NCBI GenBank assembly: GCA_963277665.1
Contig: OY728120.1
Location: forward strand, 939,287,195-939,351,194
Direction of reading: 5' to 3'
DNA from: Viscum album
Taxonomy: Eukaryota > Streptophyta > Magnoliopsida > Santalales > Viscaceae
Length of the DNA stretch: 64,000 nucleotides
Position 1 is the first letter of the stretch; each line of letters opens with the position of its first letter. Shown piece after piece: positions 37,677 to 51,037 of this stretch. The notes under the pieces are model-generated. The model made no database searches, was not told the origin of the DNA, and saw nothing but the letters and a program-made list of their open reading frames with translations. Both the position numbers and the translations under genes were made by a program.

Positions 37677-38379
37677 ATTCATCATCTCCCTTCTCTCATT
37701 TCCATCCCTAGAGGTGTAATCTTTGTGGGGAGGGGTTCATGGAAGAGTGGTATCGAAGGTTTAGGTTGAGTAATAGGATGTATTTTAGAATTAGGCATTG
37801 GTGAGATTACAATGGTTGGTAGGTAAATAGTGTTAGCTATATTTAGTAAGAAATGTAAACAAGGGAGACCAGTTGAGACATGGTCTTTTAGTTCCCCCTT
37901 TGATCTGATGCATGGAACTTTAAGTTTACTGAACCTAAAAAATGAAGTGACACTAGTTGTAGGGTATAGACCTAGGAAAGGATCATTCATCATTATTCTT
38001 TACACCAATATTTTAAATAGTTAGACCTTAGGATAGGTTAAAACCTTAGAAAGATGAAAAATAATTAATTAATTAATGTTGAGTATTCCAAAATTCCAAG
38101 TTTAAGAGTTTAACATATTGTTCTTTTATAGGAATGGATTCAGGTTGACATCCTTAGAAGGTTTATGCTGGAGATATTTATCCGGACATGATATAAGATT
38201 GTCATAGGGTAAAGGTTGATGAAAATGAAACTTAGAGGAGGAAACTCTGAGAGTTTTAGTGCCAGATTCTTCAAAAGTATGATGGATCCATTTCAAACTC
38301 ATCCATAGAAGAATTTCTAGAGGAGGTTCAGATAGATTTCCGTTTGATTCAGTCTTGAAAGTATTACTAGGTTTCCTTG
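37677..38379 (+). other. Leader of element C
   Basis: No recognisable coding motif on either strand. Open stretches here do not match Gag or pol. Probably leader plus the eroded gag start. Confidence 0.4.
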
Positions 38380-39180
38380 GTTGTGACAATGTTGTGTGAA
38401 TATGTGAGGTAGTGGTAGTTATTGTTCCTCAAGGATCTCAAGAATTTGGTGGTATTCTAGGATAAGTTCTAAGACCATTGTAAAGTAGTGTTTCTTTCTT
38501 TGACCACAAAGGCGGACAATCACTAGGAACTGCTTACCCTTATACAAAGGAGTTCTAGTGTGTGAGAGTTTGGTATTTTTTTCAATACCCTTATGTGATA
38601 TGCTTCATACCTATTTTCATAAGAGGGGGATCGGGTTTTTAGGAGTATTTTTATCCAAAGATCTACCTTTACGTCACCCAATTAATACTAAAGACGTATC
38701 TCAAGGTGAAGGTGAGAGAAAAGGTTATTAAGTGGACACTAGCCAGAACCGGATCTTCATGAGAGGGAAGTCATCAGGATTCCTCAAAAATAATATTTGT
38801 GGTATGGGGTTCCCATTTTCTTGGAAAAATAACTTTGAGTCATTTGGAGGTAGTTCTTAGACCTCATCATTTCATTTCTCTAAGAGGTCGTATCTCAAAC
38901 CTTAACCAAGGTATCAGTAGATTTTTATTCTTATGGAGTCCAAGATCATTAGTGGAAAGAGTTCCTAACAATTCTATGAAGCTAAAATGTGTTGCGTATT
39001 CTTCATCATGTTCCTCTATTGAGGTGGATTCCGCCTAAGTAGTAGTAGTTTGGTTTTTTTGTTTGGGATCAGTAGATAGAAGATAGGGCATGATGAGTAC
39101 AAACCCAATATAGTCTCTGTACTCAGAGAGTATATCATGGTTGTGTAGGTAGTCATCAATAGGGTTATATAGGTTATGGA
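38380..39180 (+). pseudogene. gag relic of C
   Basis: Gypsy Gag recognised around 38430-38700: the pattern ADNH, stop, ELLTLIQRSSSV, stop, EFGIFF, then YASYLFS and EGDRVFRS matches the section RQEFLxLxQGxMSVxEYxxxFxxLxxYAP common to plant gypsy Gags. Upstream LKNLVVF and downstream a weak CFFVWDQ knuckle trace (about 39050) fit the expected order. Frames shift often and stops are frequent. The open stretch at 38799-39038 has no match I recognise. Confidence 0.5.
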
Positions 39181-41965
39181 GTAGGATTTGCCCAGATTCA
39201 TTCTCTAGTGTTGCCAACGTCGGGTGAGCTAAGCATCATTATGGGTACCATTTTCTTATTTTCTATATGGGTGCACGCTTTGTTTGATTGAGGACCTACG
39301 CACTCCTTTATATCACCTTCCATCATCCATGTTATGGGACTTGAGGTATAGAGGCTTCTAGTTCCTTTAGCATTGACTAAACCAGTTGGAGTTTGATCTT
39401 ACTTGTACAAAGTATATAGAGACTATAAACTTGTGTTGAGGAAGCACCGCTCTTGGAAAAAATTCCAATGTTTATAGATACAACAATATGATATCATCAT
39501 TGAAATGGATTGGATGTATTTGGTTTAGGATATTATGGATTACTTTAGGATATAGGGTGTCTTATATGATACAAATGGAGAGACCACATTGTTTTTTGGT
39601 GATAAAGACTCTTAGATGGGTCAGAGGATATTCCTCCCATGGCATCTTTGATGGAAAAGTTGATGCAGAGCCCGCCAAAGGATCAGTTGTCAGTGTTTCC
39701 TAGGGTTATAGAAGAGTACCCTGATGTCTTTCCTAAAGAGGTTATAGTGTTTCCCCATTTATGGGGGATTGAGTTTGGGATCAATTTATAGTTGGGTGTG
39801 TCTCCTATATCGATCTATCCACATACGATGACACCTTCCAAGTTTCAATATCTAGAAGTATATCTAGATGATCTGTTGCAACAAGTTTTTGTTTGGAAAA
39901 GTGTGTCCCTATAGTATGATCCAATTATATTCATGAAAAAAGGTTAGTATAAGTTTGTGTATTTTTATAAATTATCATTTCTTAAGTCATGTGATAGTGA
40001 ATAATCATTATCCTATTCCATGGATTGATGATTTATTCAATTAAGTAAGAATATAAAGTTGGTTCTCAAAAATTGATTTGCAGTCAAGATATCATCAGGT
40101 GTAGGAGAAGTATGAGGATTTTATAAAGACTAATTCTTATTATCATCGTGGAAATTAGGATTTTTTAATTATGTCGTTAGGTGTGAAAAATGCTCTATCC
40201 AATTTTATGGGGTTGATGAATTCCATGTTTATAGAGTTCTTGGATAGGTTTGTGGTGGTTTGCATCGACAACATCCTTGTTTACTTCACATATGAGGAGA
40301 ATAAATAGAATCTATATTCAATTTTGGGATTTCTTTATCATGAGAAGTTTTTTAAGTCTTAGTTATGGGCTCGAGAAGTCCATTTATTTGGTTATTTTGT
40401 GTCCCAATAGGGAGTATTTATAGACTCTTCAATAATAGATGTGGTTTTATCTTGGGAGTCACCCAAGAAAGTAGAAGCGTTTCATATTTTCCTTAGTATT
40501 ATAGGATATTATATGAGGTTTGTAATTGATTTATCTCAGTTTGTGAATCCCCTGATAGACTTGGCCATAGAGGATCATGCGTTCGTATGGCTTGACTAGT
40601 GTCAGATAGTTTTTGAGTACCAGAATGAGAGGTTGGAGTCAAAATTTGTCTTTTCCAAAAGATGGTACAGTCATATTTGTTGTAGTAGGGGGATGAGTCC
40701 TAGTTTGGGGATTCTGAGGTGGAGGTCTAGAGAGACCATGTTTTTTATTGGGGGTCTTGATTTGTTTTCTGAGGATAAAAAACATCGGGTGTTTTTTCAA
40801 GAAAAAAATCATCCCTTCATCAATGCATGAGATGGTTCTCTATGAGTTACATAACTCACCTTTAGAGGTACATCCTAGTGTGACAATGATATGTTAAGCC
40901 TTTATAGGTCAGTTTTGGTGTTCTGGGTTTAAGCATGCAATTTCAGATTTTTTTTCTTGATGTTTGTTTTTCTATAAGGTGAATGTCAATCACTGTGTTC
41001 CAGATAGTTTTCTCTATTCCTTAAATGTTCCTTGGGGGAAGTGGGAGGACATATCTATGGACTTCGTTGCTAGTATACCTCGATATCAGGAAGGATGTGA
41101 TTTTATATGGGTGATAGTGGATCGTTTGATGAAATAATCCCACTTTATAGAGGTTGTGGATTCGAGCACAATGGACATTTTGTAGAGGTAGTACCTGGAG
41201 GATGTGGTGTGACTACACAGAGTCTCGAGGATGATTATCTATGATCGTGAACCCTGTTTTACCTAATGATTGTATATATGTCTCCAGCACACTTATGGAT
41301 ATCAGTTATGCCTTAGCACTTCTTTTCATCTATGGATGGATGGTCAGATATAGCATACCATCCAGACTCTTGAAAACATGTTTCTCTCTTGTGTCTTGGA
41401 TTTTGGAGGTTCATGGATGAGGCACCAACCCTTGGTCAAGTTTACTTACAATAATAGTTTCCACTCCACCATTTTTATGGTGCCATTTGAATATTTTCAA
41501 GACTGACCTTTCAATTATCAATTTTTTTATTATAGTCAGAGTGGTATTAATTCTTGGGAAAGAACTAGTACAAAATACAACAGAGATGGTCTAGGTAACT
41601 CATGAAAGGATGAAGGCAATGCAAGATTTCCATAAATCCTATACAAGTCATAGGGGGAGACCTCTAGAGTTTGATATTAGAGATCATGTATTTTTAAGGT
41701 GACTCTTCATCATGGGTAGTGAAGGTTTTGTCTTAGGAGTAATATTTCTCCCAGGTTTTTTATGCCTTTTCAAGTGTTGGATTGTGTTATTTTTTGGAAT
41801 ATCAGGTATCAGTTCCCCCACATATGATCATAATACACAATTTTTTCACATGTCTCAAATCCATCCTTATCTTTAGGATGAATCTCATACAATTGATAGG
41901 GGAGAGATAAATGTCAGTGATGATGTGAATTTTGAGGAGCATCTTTTGGAGATCTAAGACCACTA
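39181..41965 (+). pseudogene. pol relic of C: protease, RT, integrase
   Basis: Decayed polyprotein. Protease at about 39235-39330: IFLFSIWVHALFD, stop, GPTHSFIS, with the Ser of D-S-G replaced by a stop. The linker YDIIIEMDWM follows at about 39487. RT at about 39690-40330: EEYPDVFPKEV, SPISIYPHTMTP, then WIDDLFN, FSKIDLQSRYHQV, and VVVCIDNILVYF, where the second catalytic Asp is Asn. The thumb and connection follow (GYYMRFVIDLSQFVNPL). RNase H is largely missing. Integrase at about 40990-41480: WGKWEDISMDFVASIP keeps a core Asp, then a segment with FTYNNSFHSTI. The C-terminal section (VHNFFHMSQIHPYL, then SHTIDRGEINV, then EKVLR) ends near 41965. Behind it to 42401 I see nothing but a decayed polypurine tract (gatgaatataa). 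Confidence 0.78.
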
Positions 41966-42401
41966 GGAGAAGGTGTTGCGTGAGTTTTTATTCCCTTGTT
42001 TCATGTATTGTATCAGAATGGTGTCATGGATGAGATTACTTTGGAACATGAGTCAAATATTTATACTCAGCACCCTGCGCTATTTGATTCTTAGCTCTTC
42101 TATTGTAATGTTGTTATCTCGCGGTTGTTCACCTATTTGGTTTATGAGATGGTTCCCTCTTGTTTCTTGTTGGTAATATTTATCTCATATGACAGTTATC
42201 TCCCCTAGGATAGTGTTTTGGAGTGGGTTTTTGATGTTTCATGGTTATTAACTGCTACTATGATGAGGTGGTTGATCTCCTGTAATGGAGAGATCCTTAA
42301 GAGGTCTCTCACAAGGTGGCTATTAGGATGACCCATTTTCATTTTCTCTTTGAGATTAGTTTTGGATTCTAGATTATGTTAATGGTTTGAGATGAATATA
42401 A

Positions 42402-43852
42402 TGTAAGGGATTGAATCCATCTAGTCTGGCCCTTTGTGTGTTTAAGAAGTCCAAGGTACTCAGAGGAGGCCTAGAGTAGGTCTGGAGATGTTTGGGCTAC
42501 TAAAGTATAGAATTATTGAGGATTAATGATGTGTAATATTTTCACGTCATGAATGTGTGGTTTATAGAATGGGTGAGATACAAATTCGGGGTCAGTCAAA
42601 ATATCTATGTGGAGCCATTAGCAACATGAGATCGGCTACGTAGGAGATCGTCTACATGAGATTGGTTGCATGGGAGATCAGCTACATGAATAAATCTTCT
42701 TCAATATATTGGCTACATGGGTGATAAAATATATTAATGAATTGGCTACATGGAAGGATTAGCTATGTGGAGAGATCGACTATGTGAATTGGCTATATGG
42801 CTGAATCAGCTATGTGAATCGATTATGTGGTTGAATCAGATATGTGAATTGGATTTATAAGAAATTAGATATGTGATAAATTATTTACATGAATCATCTA
42901 CAGGAGTAATTAGCTACGTGAAAATGGAAACATAGGGATTTTTTCTATAAGCTGGAATTCAGCTACGTCGAATCTACCACCAGGTGTTTTCCGTCAGTTT
43001 CATGAAAATGGCCACACGGGTCTTCTAATGGAGTGAATCAGGGACTGTAAAAGTTCATTTCGTAAGGAATAATTATATCCTTGATTTTATAATATGATCA
43101 AGTTTGTAAATGGTTTATTGTGCATATAGATTAATGAGATCCACAATAGTTTTAATTAAATATTTTACGATCCAAAAACACTTCTCTCCCAATATATGCT
43201 GAATCAAAAATAAAGGTCCTTTACTTTATTCCTTCATGTTTTCTTTATCTCAATATTGGAAGTTCCAAATCACTCAATTGGATTCATAGAAGCATTTTGT
43301 GATTGGATCTTGTTTCATCCCCTTGTGATTCCTTCTTGTTCACACCACCAATTTCGGGTGCAGTGAGTCGCCTGAAGCTTCTTATTCTCGGTATGGTATT
43401 TTTTTCTTCTCTTAATTATTAATGTGAAATCTTACAATTATCATTGTTTATCCCCTTGTATGAAAATGGAGTTAACCTGATTAATATTGAACTGGATTAA
43501 TAAATAATAATATTTTGATCGTCTATCATTTATTTCTACCATGGTGACGGTTTGACTTGTGTTTTTTTAGATAGTTTTTGATCTACGCTATGCTTATATA
43601 GGATGGAGTTATGGTCATTTTTAGTATGATATTATTGATAGAAAATTTTAAATAACTTAAATCCAGAATTAATTGGTAATTAATTAGATAGATAATAAAA
43701 AGGCATTTTTAATGAATCTAATGTTCTTCTAATTTGATAATGATCAAATTGATGTGAGTATGCATGTTTTATTGACTATGTATTTCCATGTTTTGATAGA
43801 ATTTGACAATGAATGTGAAGTTTGTTAATTCTTGTTGTTGAAAATAATTAAA
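42402..43852 (+). mobile_element. 3' LTR of C, cut by D
   Basis: Opens tgtaagggattgaatcc and follows the left LTR of C to tgttgaaaataatta (compare about 35270), where LTR D begins. The rest of this LTR would lie beyond D and F, outside the window. Confidence 0.65.
42610..42930 (+). repeat. Minisatellite in LTR C, right copy
   Basis: Same core as 34140-34360 (gatcagctacatgaa, gaatcagctatgtgaat) but with a different number and arrangement of units, so units were gained or lost after insertion. Confidence 0.65.
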
Positions 43853-44902
43853 TGTAACACCCCAAAATTCTAAAAAAATAATATTTTATTCGATAGAATA
43901 TGTGAAACGCAACACCGATCTTAAACAACACACAAAATACATATATTTAAATATAATCTTTTCGATGGCATGGAGAACACACAACCCTCACTCTAAATGA
44001 ACCCAAATATAGTATATTGTTATAAACTAGACATTAAATTGGTGGCTATGAATATTAATAACTAAATTATGAAAAATATTATTCTCTATTGATAATAAAT
44101 AAAATAAAAATCTTTTAAAAGAAAAGAAAATATTTTCTGAAAAAAACAATATTTTTTTAAAACTGTTCAGTCACGCTTCACACACATAATTTAAAATTAA
44201 TTTTTACCACTTATATTAAATTTATTTGATAAAATAAAATTCTTTTTTTTAAATCATCATATAAAAACTATCTTAGGGAGATTTTTTGGTTTTTTTCTGA
44301 AATATTTTATTTTTCGATAAATACAAAAAAAAATACAGAATTTTAATTAAAAAATGTCTTTTCATTTAAATTATTTATAAGTATACATTATATTTTAATT
44401 GGTTATAAAGTAAAACTAGTTAAATTATATATGTATTAATACTATTTCATTAATTTTAATTATTTTCATGATAAATTTCGATAAAAAAATTTTGTAAAAT
44501 TTTGGAAAAGTTTATCTTTAAAACTCTGCTTTCTCGTCGCGTATGTGGGATTAATTTTAAATTAAAATTTTCCCATTATATGAATGGAATTTTTCAAAAT
44601 TGATTCCATGTAATCAGCACAATTTATATTTTATAATATGGTCAACATAATTTTTGACCAAAATTAACAGTGAAAATGGTAAAAATTATTTATCACAGTT
44701 ATGTTAAAAATGTATTTATATAGCGATAAGATAAAAATATAAGTGATAAAAAGAAATAAAAACTTATCTAAAATATATTTAATTTCTATATCTTAAAATG
44801 TCTAAGTCTCTATAATATTTCATTTTTTACCCTTGTTTCATGTGAAAAATATGATTACACTTTTTTCATTACAAAAAGTATATGTGTGCCACTAACCTCA
44901 CT

Positions 44903-44910
44903 TATAAAAG
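44903..44910 (+). promoter_or_regulatory. TATA box of LTR D
   Basis: tataaaag followed by a C-rich stretch (gtcaccccatctcctctc), equivalent to the box at 17561 in A. Confidence 0.55.
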
Positions 44911-47900
44911 GTCACCCCATCTCCTCTCTTCTTCACAAAATCAAAAATTTTGGTTTGGAAAATACCTACACAAATAACTTTCCAAATTTCCTTCTATAAT
45001 CCTCCAATCATTATTTTTGGAATAAATCCAACCTGGGAAGGCTTTTGGTGCAAGCCTAAGGAGGATACCTAAAGAATAGGTAACGTTCTTCAATGAGAAT
45101 TTTTATTTTATTCCTTCCTCCACCTCCCTAAATTATTATCAAAACACGGTGATATAATAATTTAAGTATATTAAATATTGTAATATGTTTTTATATTAAT
45201 TAAATTACCAAAAAACATCCCCACTTTCACTAAATGTGTTAATAAATCATCATTTGTGTGTACGGCGGACTATTGTCTCGCGAACCAATGTCATTAACTT
45301 TTTCAATACCACCTATCTAGGTTGGATATGATGATTTATAAAAATTATATTTATAATATTTATAACATAATTATGAATCTGTATTCCTTATATGATATAT
45401 ACCTTTATAAATTTCCATTCTGTAAGGGATACGATAATTCTTCTTGTGTGTACGGTGGATTTATGCCTCACGAAGCAATGTGATCTTTTTTCATTAATGA
45501 TTTACATGGAATTTAATAATGATGAATTTAACAAATATATGTGATATAAATGAAATAATTATGATATTAATGAAATATTTATTGTTATAAAAAGATAATA
45601 TATCATTTTCTTTCTTACCTTTTCTATCACTTAAAGATGAAAATATCATTCGTGTACGTGTAGACTATTACCTTCACGAACTGATGTGACTCTCTTTTCA
45701 TCACTACATCACATTGATGATATATATAAGTATATTTAAAGAAATAATATGTTAATTTTTATATTATGATAATTATTTAAAGATAAAACATTACTTACCA
45801 CCTTTCCATAATGATTGTTGAAAATGGAAATGTTACTCATGCTACATACGACCTACCGTCTCCATGATCATAACATGCCTCATTTTTCATAACCATTTGT
45901 TATTATTGCTTTTAAAAGTATAATATATCTATAAATATGATAATTTTTTCATGATTTGTATTATGTATATCATGAAACTATATAATATTCACAAGAATCA
46001 TAACATTCATAACAAAGCACAAATGAGAAAATAAGGTAATTAACACTTGAAACAAAACAAATAATGAAATATAATTAATGAAAAAGTAATAATATGTTAC
46101 AAAAAGGATCTTATTTGATATTATAAATATTAATATATTTCTATAATATGTTAATAAAAAGTTTAAAACCACTATACAGGAGGTTAAAGCATGAGAGGTA
46201 AGGGAATTCTTAAGTCAATTTATATTCATCAGGTTAAACTTCTACTTCATTGATTATGTCATGATAAGATTATGTGTGTATGAAATTTGTTTATTTTATG
46301 TTGAATTTACTCTTGTTTTATGTGGATTTACATTTTATACACATAATAAATTCATTTATTAATCCCCACTTTAGTGATATTATCATTTTAAGGGACTTTA
46401 TCTTAATTTCTCTTTATTGAGTCATATTGTAATGGTATACACCTAATTTCATTTATATGGTGTATATACTACCCCTTTTAAATGTAATATCATGGTTCCT
46501 TAATAATTCATGGTATTTTGGGTCTCAATTTGAATTATTAAATCCAAGGTTACTTGAATTAAGAGTTACAAAGTGGTAAATAATTTCATAACTCCATTAA
46601 TTTTCATTGGGTTATATTACTTCTTCATCATCTTTAATATTCTAAGATTAAGTGTGAAATAAATTTTTATTATATTATATTGTATTTACACTATTTTATG
46701 TGTATTTATAGTTGATACACATAATAGATTCATTGATTAGGTCTCGCTTCAATATTAAGATCATTGTATGTGTTTATTTTACAAACTCATTCTAATCGAT
46801 ATTCTTATTCTTGAATTTAAGTTGAATGAAATTATTTGACCATTTCTTAATAAAATAATTTCATTTTATTCTCGTATTTTTACTTGTGATATTTTAAATT
46901 AATAGTATAATTTTTCACTCTATCTTTATTAAATGTATGAGAAATGTTTTTAATAAAATCTGAATTTATTTCTCTCTTTGGTCAGAAATCTATTTTCTTC
47001 CAAAAACATGTTTTATAAAAAAACAATTTCAAAAATTATCTTAATATTATCAAAATTATTTATTAAATACATTTTTACCCATTTTTAATTTTTAAAAAAT
47101 GTTTTTATATCATTATTCATGTCATTTTCAAAATAATTCTCATTTGAATTTTACCAAAAAAGTGAAAGGAATATTTGTTTCAATGTGTACGGAATGCACG
47201 GAATTTTAAACTATCATGAACACTCAATGTTTTAAATATTACTTTATAATTTCAAAATATTATTTTCAATTAAAAATATTTTCAATATTTTTTGTGAATT
47301 TTATGTTTTAAAAAGTTATATTTAAAATAAAAAAGGATATTTTTGTCAATAATGTATTTAAAGATATTTTGATGGTATTTTTTTCATCAATGAAAACAAC
47401 CCTTTTTTATTAATCAAATGGGTATATGTTGTATTGATATCATAATTATTATTTCTATGGATGGTTTATGATCATTTGAACAAAGAAAGTATTTAAATTC
47501 ACTTTATTTTTTCTTTTTTTGTACTCATTAACTTTCCCTTAAAATATTCACTTTCTTTTGATCATTAGACATTAAATTTTCTATAAATATCCATATTATT
47601 TATCATGTATATTCTTATTTGTAAAATTGTATATCATTTCCATAGATTGTTTTACTTGGAAAGTTATTTGACTGATTGGGGAAATATTGATAATCGGTAT
47701 AATTTCTTTAATGTGGATACTTAATGGTAAGGAATATTGATACATGAATTAAATACATAATTAGATATGAGAGGAATGATTTGGACCTATAATTACAGGT
47801 GGGGAATAGTATTATATATCTCCTCGATGCATTGGTAGGTAATATGAGTGAAATTAGTAAGTATGCATTAAATAGGTTTCTACCTATGGTTTTAAACAGT

Positions 47901-48396
47901 CCTGTGAAAGGTCTTGATGGTAGAAGTATCATGATTCCTGAGATCATTCCATCAAATAATTACGCATTTAACTCATTAAAAATTCAGTAATTTGTATCCA
48001 TGATATTTTCACAATGATATTATTTTTGGATGCATCTCATTCTCAGTTTATTGATTAAATGGAATGTGTTTTCATTTATTTACCTTATCATAATGATTAT
48101 TCCTTATCTAATTATGATATTAAAGTTATTGATTAAATGGAATGTGTGTTTAGTTATTTATATTTCTATATTGACTATTCATTATTTATTCATGATAGCT
48201 TCCTTTATAATTAACCCTTACTAGGAAATTGATCTCACCCATATTTTTTTACTTTCCTTAGGATTCCATGAAGTGTAGTGTGATTGATGTATAAGGATAA
48301 TCTAGAGGGAATAATGTTATTCTCAAAAAAATATGTAGTAATTTGTGTTTTCAAATCAAATATGGGAATCATGAATGTATCTATCTTTCCAATACT

Positions 48397-48401
48397 ACTA
48401 A
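48397..48401 (+). repeat. Target-site duplication of E, left copy
   Basis: ACTAA before the TG of E, identical to 56555-56559. The uninterrupted LTR of A reads ctactaaactaatc here, confirming the insertion point. Confidence 0.85.
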
Positions 48402-51024
48402 TGTAACATCATGGGTTTTTGGTGTTGATTGAATTTCTCTCTCATTTTGAATTTTTTTAGAGTTAGGTGGGTAGAATAAATCTTCTCTCATTTTATGAAA
48501 CATAATTATAAGGTTTTCTTTGACCCCAATACTTTTTTTATAGATGAATATTAATTCATGGAAAGTGTCTCAGGATTTTTGGTTGGATTTGTTGTGCATA
48601 ATAGGATTAAAACCCAACCTTTTAGGGTGCATAGACCGGGGTGTATGGTTGGAACAAATCATGTGGCCTCCCAAGTGTAATTGTGTGGCCCTCTAGGTCT
48701 ACTAGAAATGGTTTTTCCAGTTTAGTTGGAGGGGATGCTTGGTCATGTGACCCCTTTGTAGTTTTTCATAGGGGTGATTCACACAGTTTCCTCACTATTT
48801 AGAAATCCATGCAGGACAACCATGCGAGGTACCCCTTTGGATAGTGGGTGTTTCACAGTTGGTGCATGATTATCCATAATTTTCCATACAACCATGCACA
48901 TCATTTAAAGAGGAAGATTTACCATTTTTACCTTTCCCCATTTTATATATTTTCTTCCTCTTATCTTCTCCAAATCACATGCACAGTAGGGGGAGGGTTC
49001 TCATTTTCCCACTTGAGAGAAATTGATATGATCCTCTCATTTAGGCTCTATTTCTTGATCTGTCTGTAGTGTTGGTTGTGTGTCGATAAGGAATTGAGTC
49101 CTTTTTCTTCTCTTTTATTTTTCTCTCATCTTATAAAGTGATAAATATGTGTGATCTGATTTACCCTATTTTTAGGGTGTTCGTCTAAAATTTTGATTTC
49201 ATCCCAATTGGATCGAGTTAGAGGCTAAGATTAGATGAGTGGAAATCCACAAACATGAGGTTGGTGATGCTTATCTTTATTCATGATTTTGTTTTTTTTT
49301 TGTCTTTGAGCATGTTGTTGGGTAGGTTGAGAGAGATCCAAATTTATTAACATCTTTCCTTTAAATTAAACATGATACCTTGTGGGATGCCTCTATGAAT
49401 ACCTTAGTCTTTGGTTCCATGATAAAGCTGGGTATGGGGCTTAAGACCACTTGGGTGGTTTGTTCAGGTGCATTACTTATGCTAAATTGAATTGTTTGCA
49501 ATGAGTTCCATGGGAACCTAATGTGCTTGGCCTGAGGATGGAGGGGGTGATAACCATCTGGGTTGAGGTGATGTGATCATTAGGTTGGGTGAGGCCTGGA
49601 TACTATATGTGATGATGATTATATTGTGGATGACATGGTATTCTGGATGAGGTGACAATTTCATTAGGATACGGTCATGGTACATGTGATTTTGGATGAT
49701 GTTGACCATCAAATTGAGTGAAATGGTTATAGGGGAATGAAGTGTTGGATGATGTGTCTTAGAAACTTATTTGGTGATTGATTCCCACCCATGTTGGAAA
49801 ATGAACCGGTTGGATTCATGTACACATAGTAAGAATCATATGATGAGGTGTTATTAACCACTCATATGGGTAGAAGCCTTAGTTAGTTTTGTATTAAGTT
49901 GTTTTTGGAGGTGATTGTCATAGAAATCCACGAGGATGGTGAGGAGTCATCGATTGATGGTGTTCAGCCCATTAGTTGTGGTATGAGGCTAATTGTACAT
50001 GAGGCCATTAGTCCATGACTTATTTAGATCATAGACTTCAATGTTCCTTAGGGCGTCGGGCTTCAAGTGGATGGGAGATTTTGAGAAGGGGTTTGTGGGA
50101 CCAGGATATTATTATTTGGGTGTGCCTTCAAGATGTCAGTTACTTGATTATGACATGATTTTTTGGTTTTCATGTGGTTTGAGATTACCATTATAGGAGG
50201 TGTTTGAGGGCACTCCAGCTTTCTTTATATCAGGCGATTCCTTGGGCTTATAGCTAAGGATCTTCTCCTATACATTTATTCTGGTGAAGTCCAAAGTAGA
50301 CGAATGAATCCTTGTTGTTGTTGAGAATAAGCGGAGAATAGTATATTATATGTTGTGCATGTGATATTTTATTTATTTTTAGTATACACATGTATAATCA
50401 CATATGTAATACAGGAACATATTGGTGGTGTCCTACTAAGATTCTTTCTCACACCCTACATGAACCATTTGGAATGTTTGTAGACTTTATGGATTTGCCT
50501 TCATGGGATGGTTCGAGCTGTGGACCTAGATCTTAGTGACTAAATTATCATGGAATGGATAGCAGGTGAACATGATGTTCCTGCATCATCTGGAGTTTAT
50601 TTTTGAGTCTTTCATTCTGTTTCATCATTTTACTTATATATGTACTGAGGTTGGCCATGGGAAACCCTAATTATTTATTATCTGTATGACCTAATATGTT
50701 TGAATGATCTGTAGTTCGTATTATGTGTCGTTATTTAATTCTAAAAATGGTATCTGAGCTTGTTTGTTACTATGGATTCTATTTTTATTTCTTGTGCTTC
50801 TACTAGGGATGGTTCATTAGTATATTGTCTTTATTGTCTTTTTTGCAATGTTATACATATATAACTTTACTATTATGGAAACCATAGTGTAGTATCCCCA
50901 ATATCACCACTTTACACCTTTATTGCTATTTGTAAGACTTTGGAATAAAAGGAGGTGTGCCTGAGGCCTAGTGGCCAACCATCCTAGAGCATAATTGATT
51001 GGAAAACTAGGTCATGGTGCTACA
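48402..51024 (+). repeat. 5' LTR of E
   Basis: Shared with the 3' LTR: ttttggttggattttg then caaccttttagggtgcat (about 48568-48630), catgcaggacaaccatg (48808 and 54317), tgggaacc...gcttgg (49511), cctagagcat (50982). Ends ggtgctaca. Confidence 0.8.
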
Positions 51025-51026
51025 AG

Positions 51027-51037
51027 TGGTATCATAG
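51027..51037 (+). other. Primer-binding site of E
   Basis: tggtatcatag, 2 bp behind the LTR; initiator-Met tRNA type with one change. Confidence 0.7.

Larger units (their letters stand above)
43853..48401 (+). mobile_element. 5' LTR of D, main part
   Basis: Opens TGTAACACCCC behind ttaaa (43848-43852, possible target duplication; partner outside). Same order of parts as LTR A: TATA at 44903, donor ATAG|GTAACG at 45080, four TACGG-type motifs at 45261, 45451, 45655 and 45847, an 18-nt exon-like block 46180-46197 between acceptor and GTAAGG donor, cctcgatgcattggtaggta at 47822, and a final acceptor ttccttag at 48254-48261. Interrupted by E at 48402; the last 100 bp are 56555-56654. Confidence 0.7.

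Noticed and set aside
36652..38389. Minus-strand open frames of 87-103 codons
   Set aside because: They lie in LTR and leader of C, have no recognisable motif and run antisense to the element.
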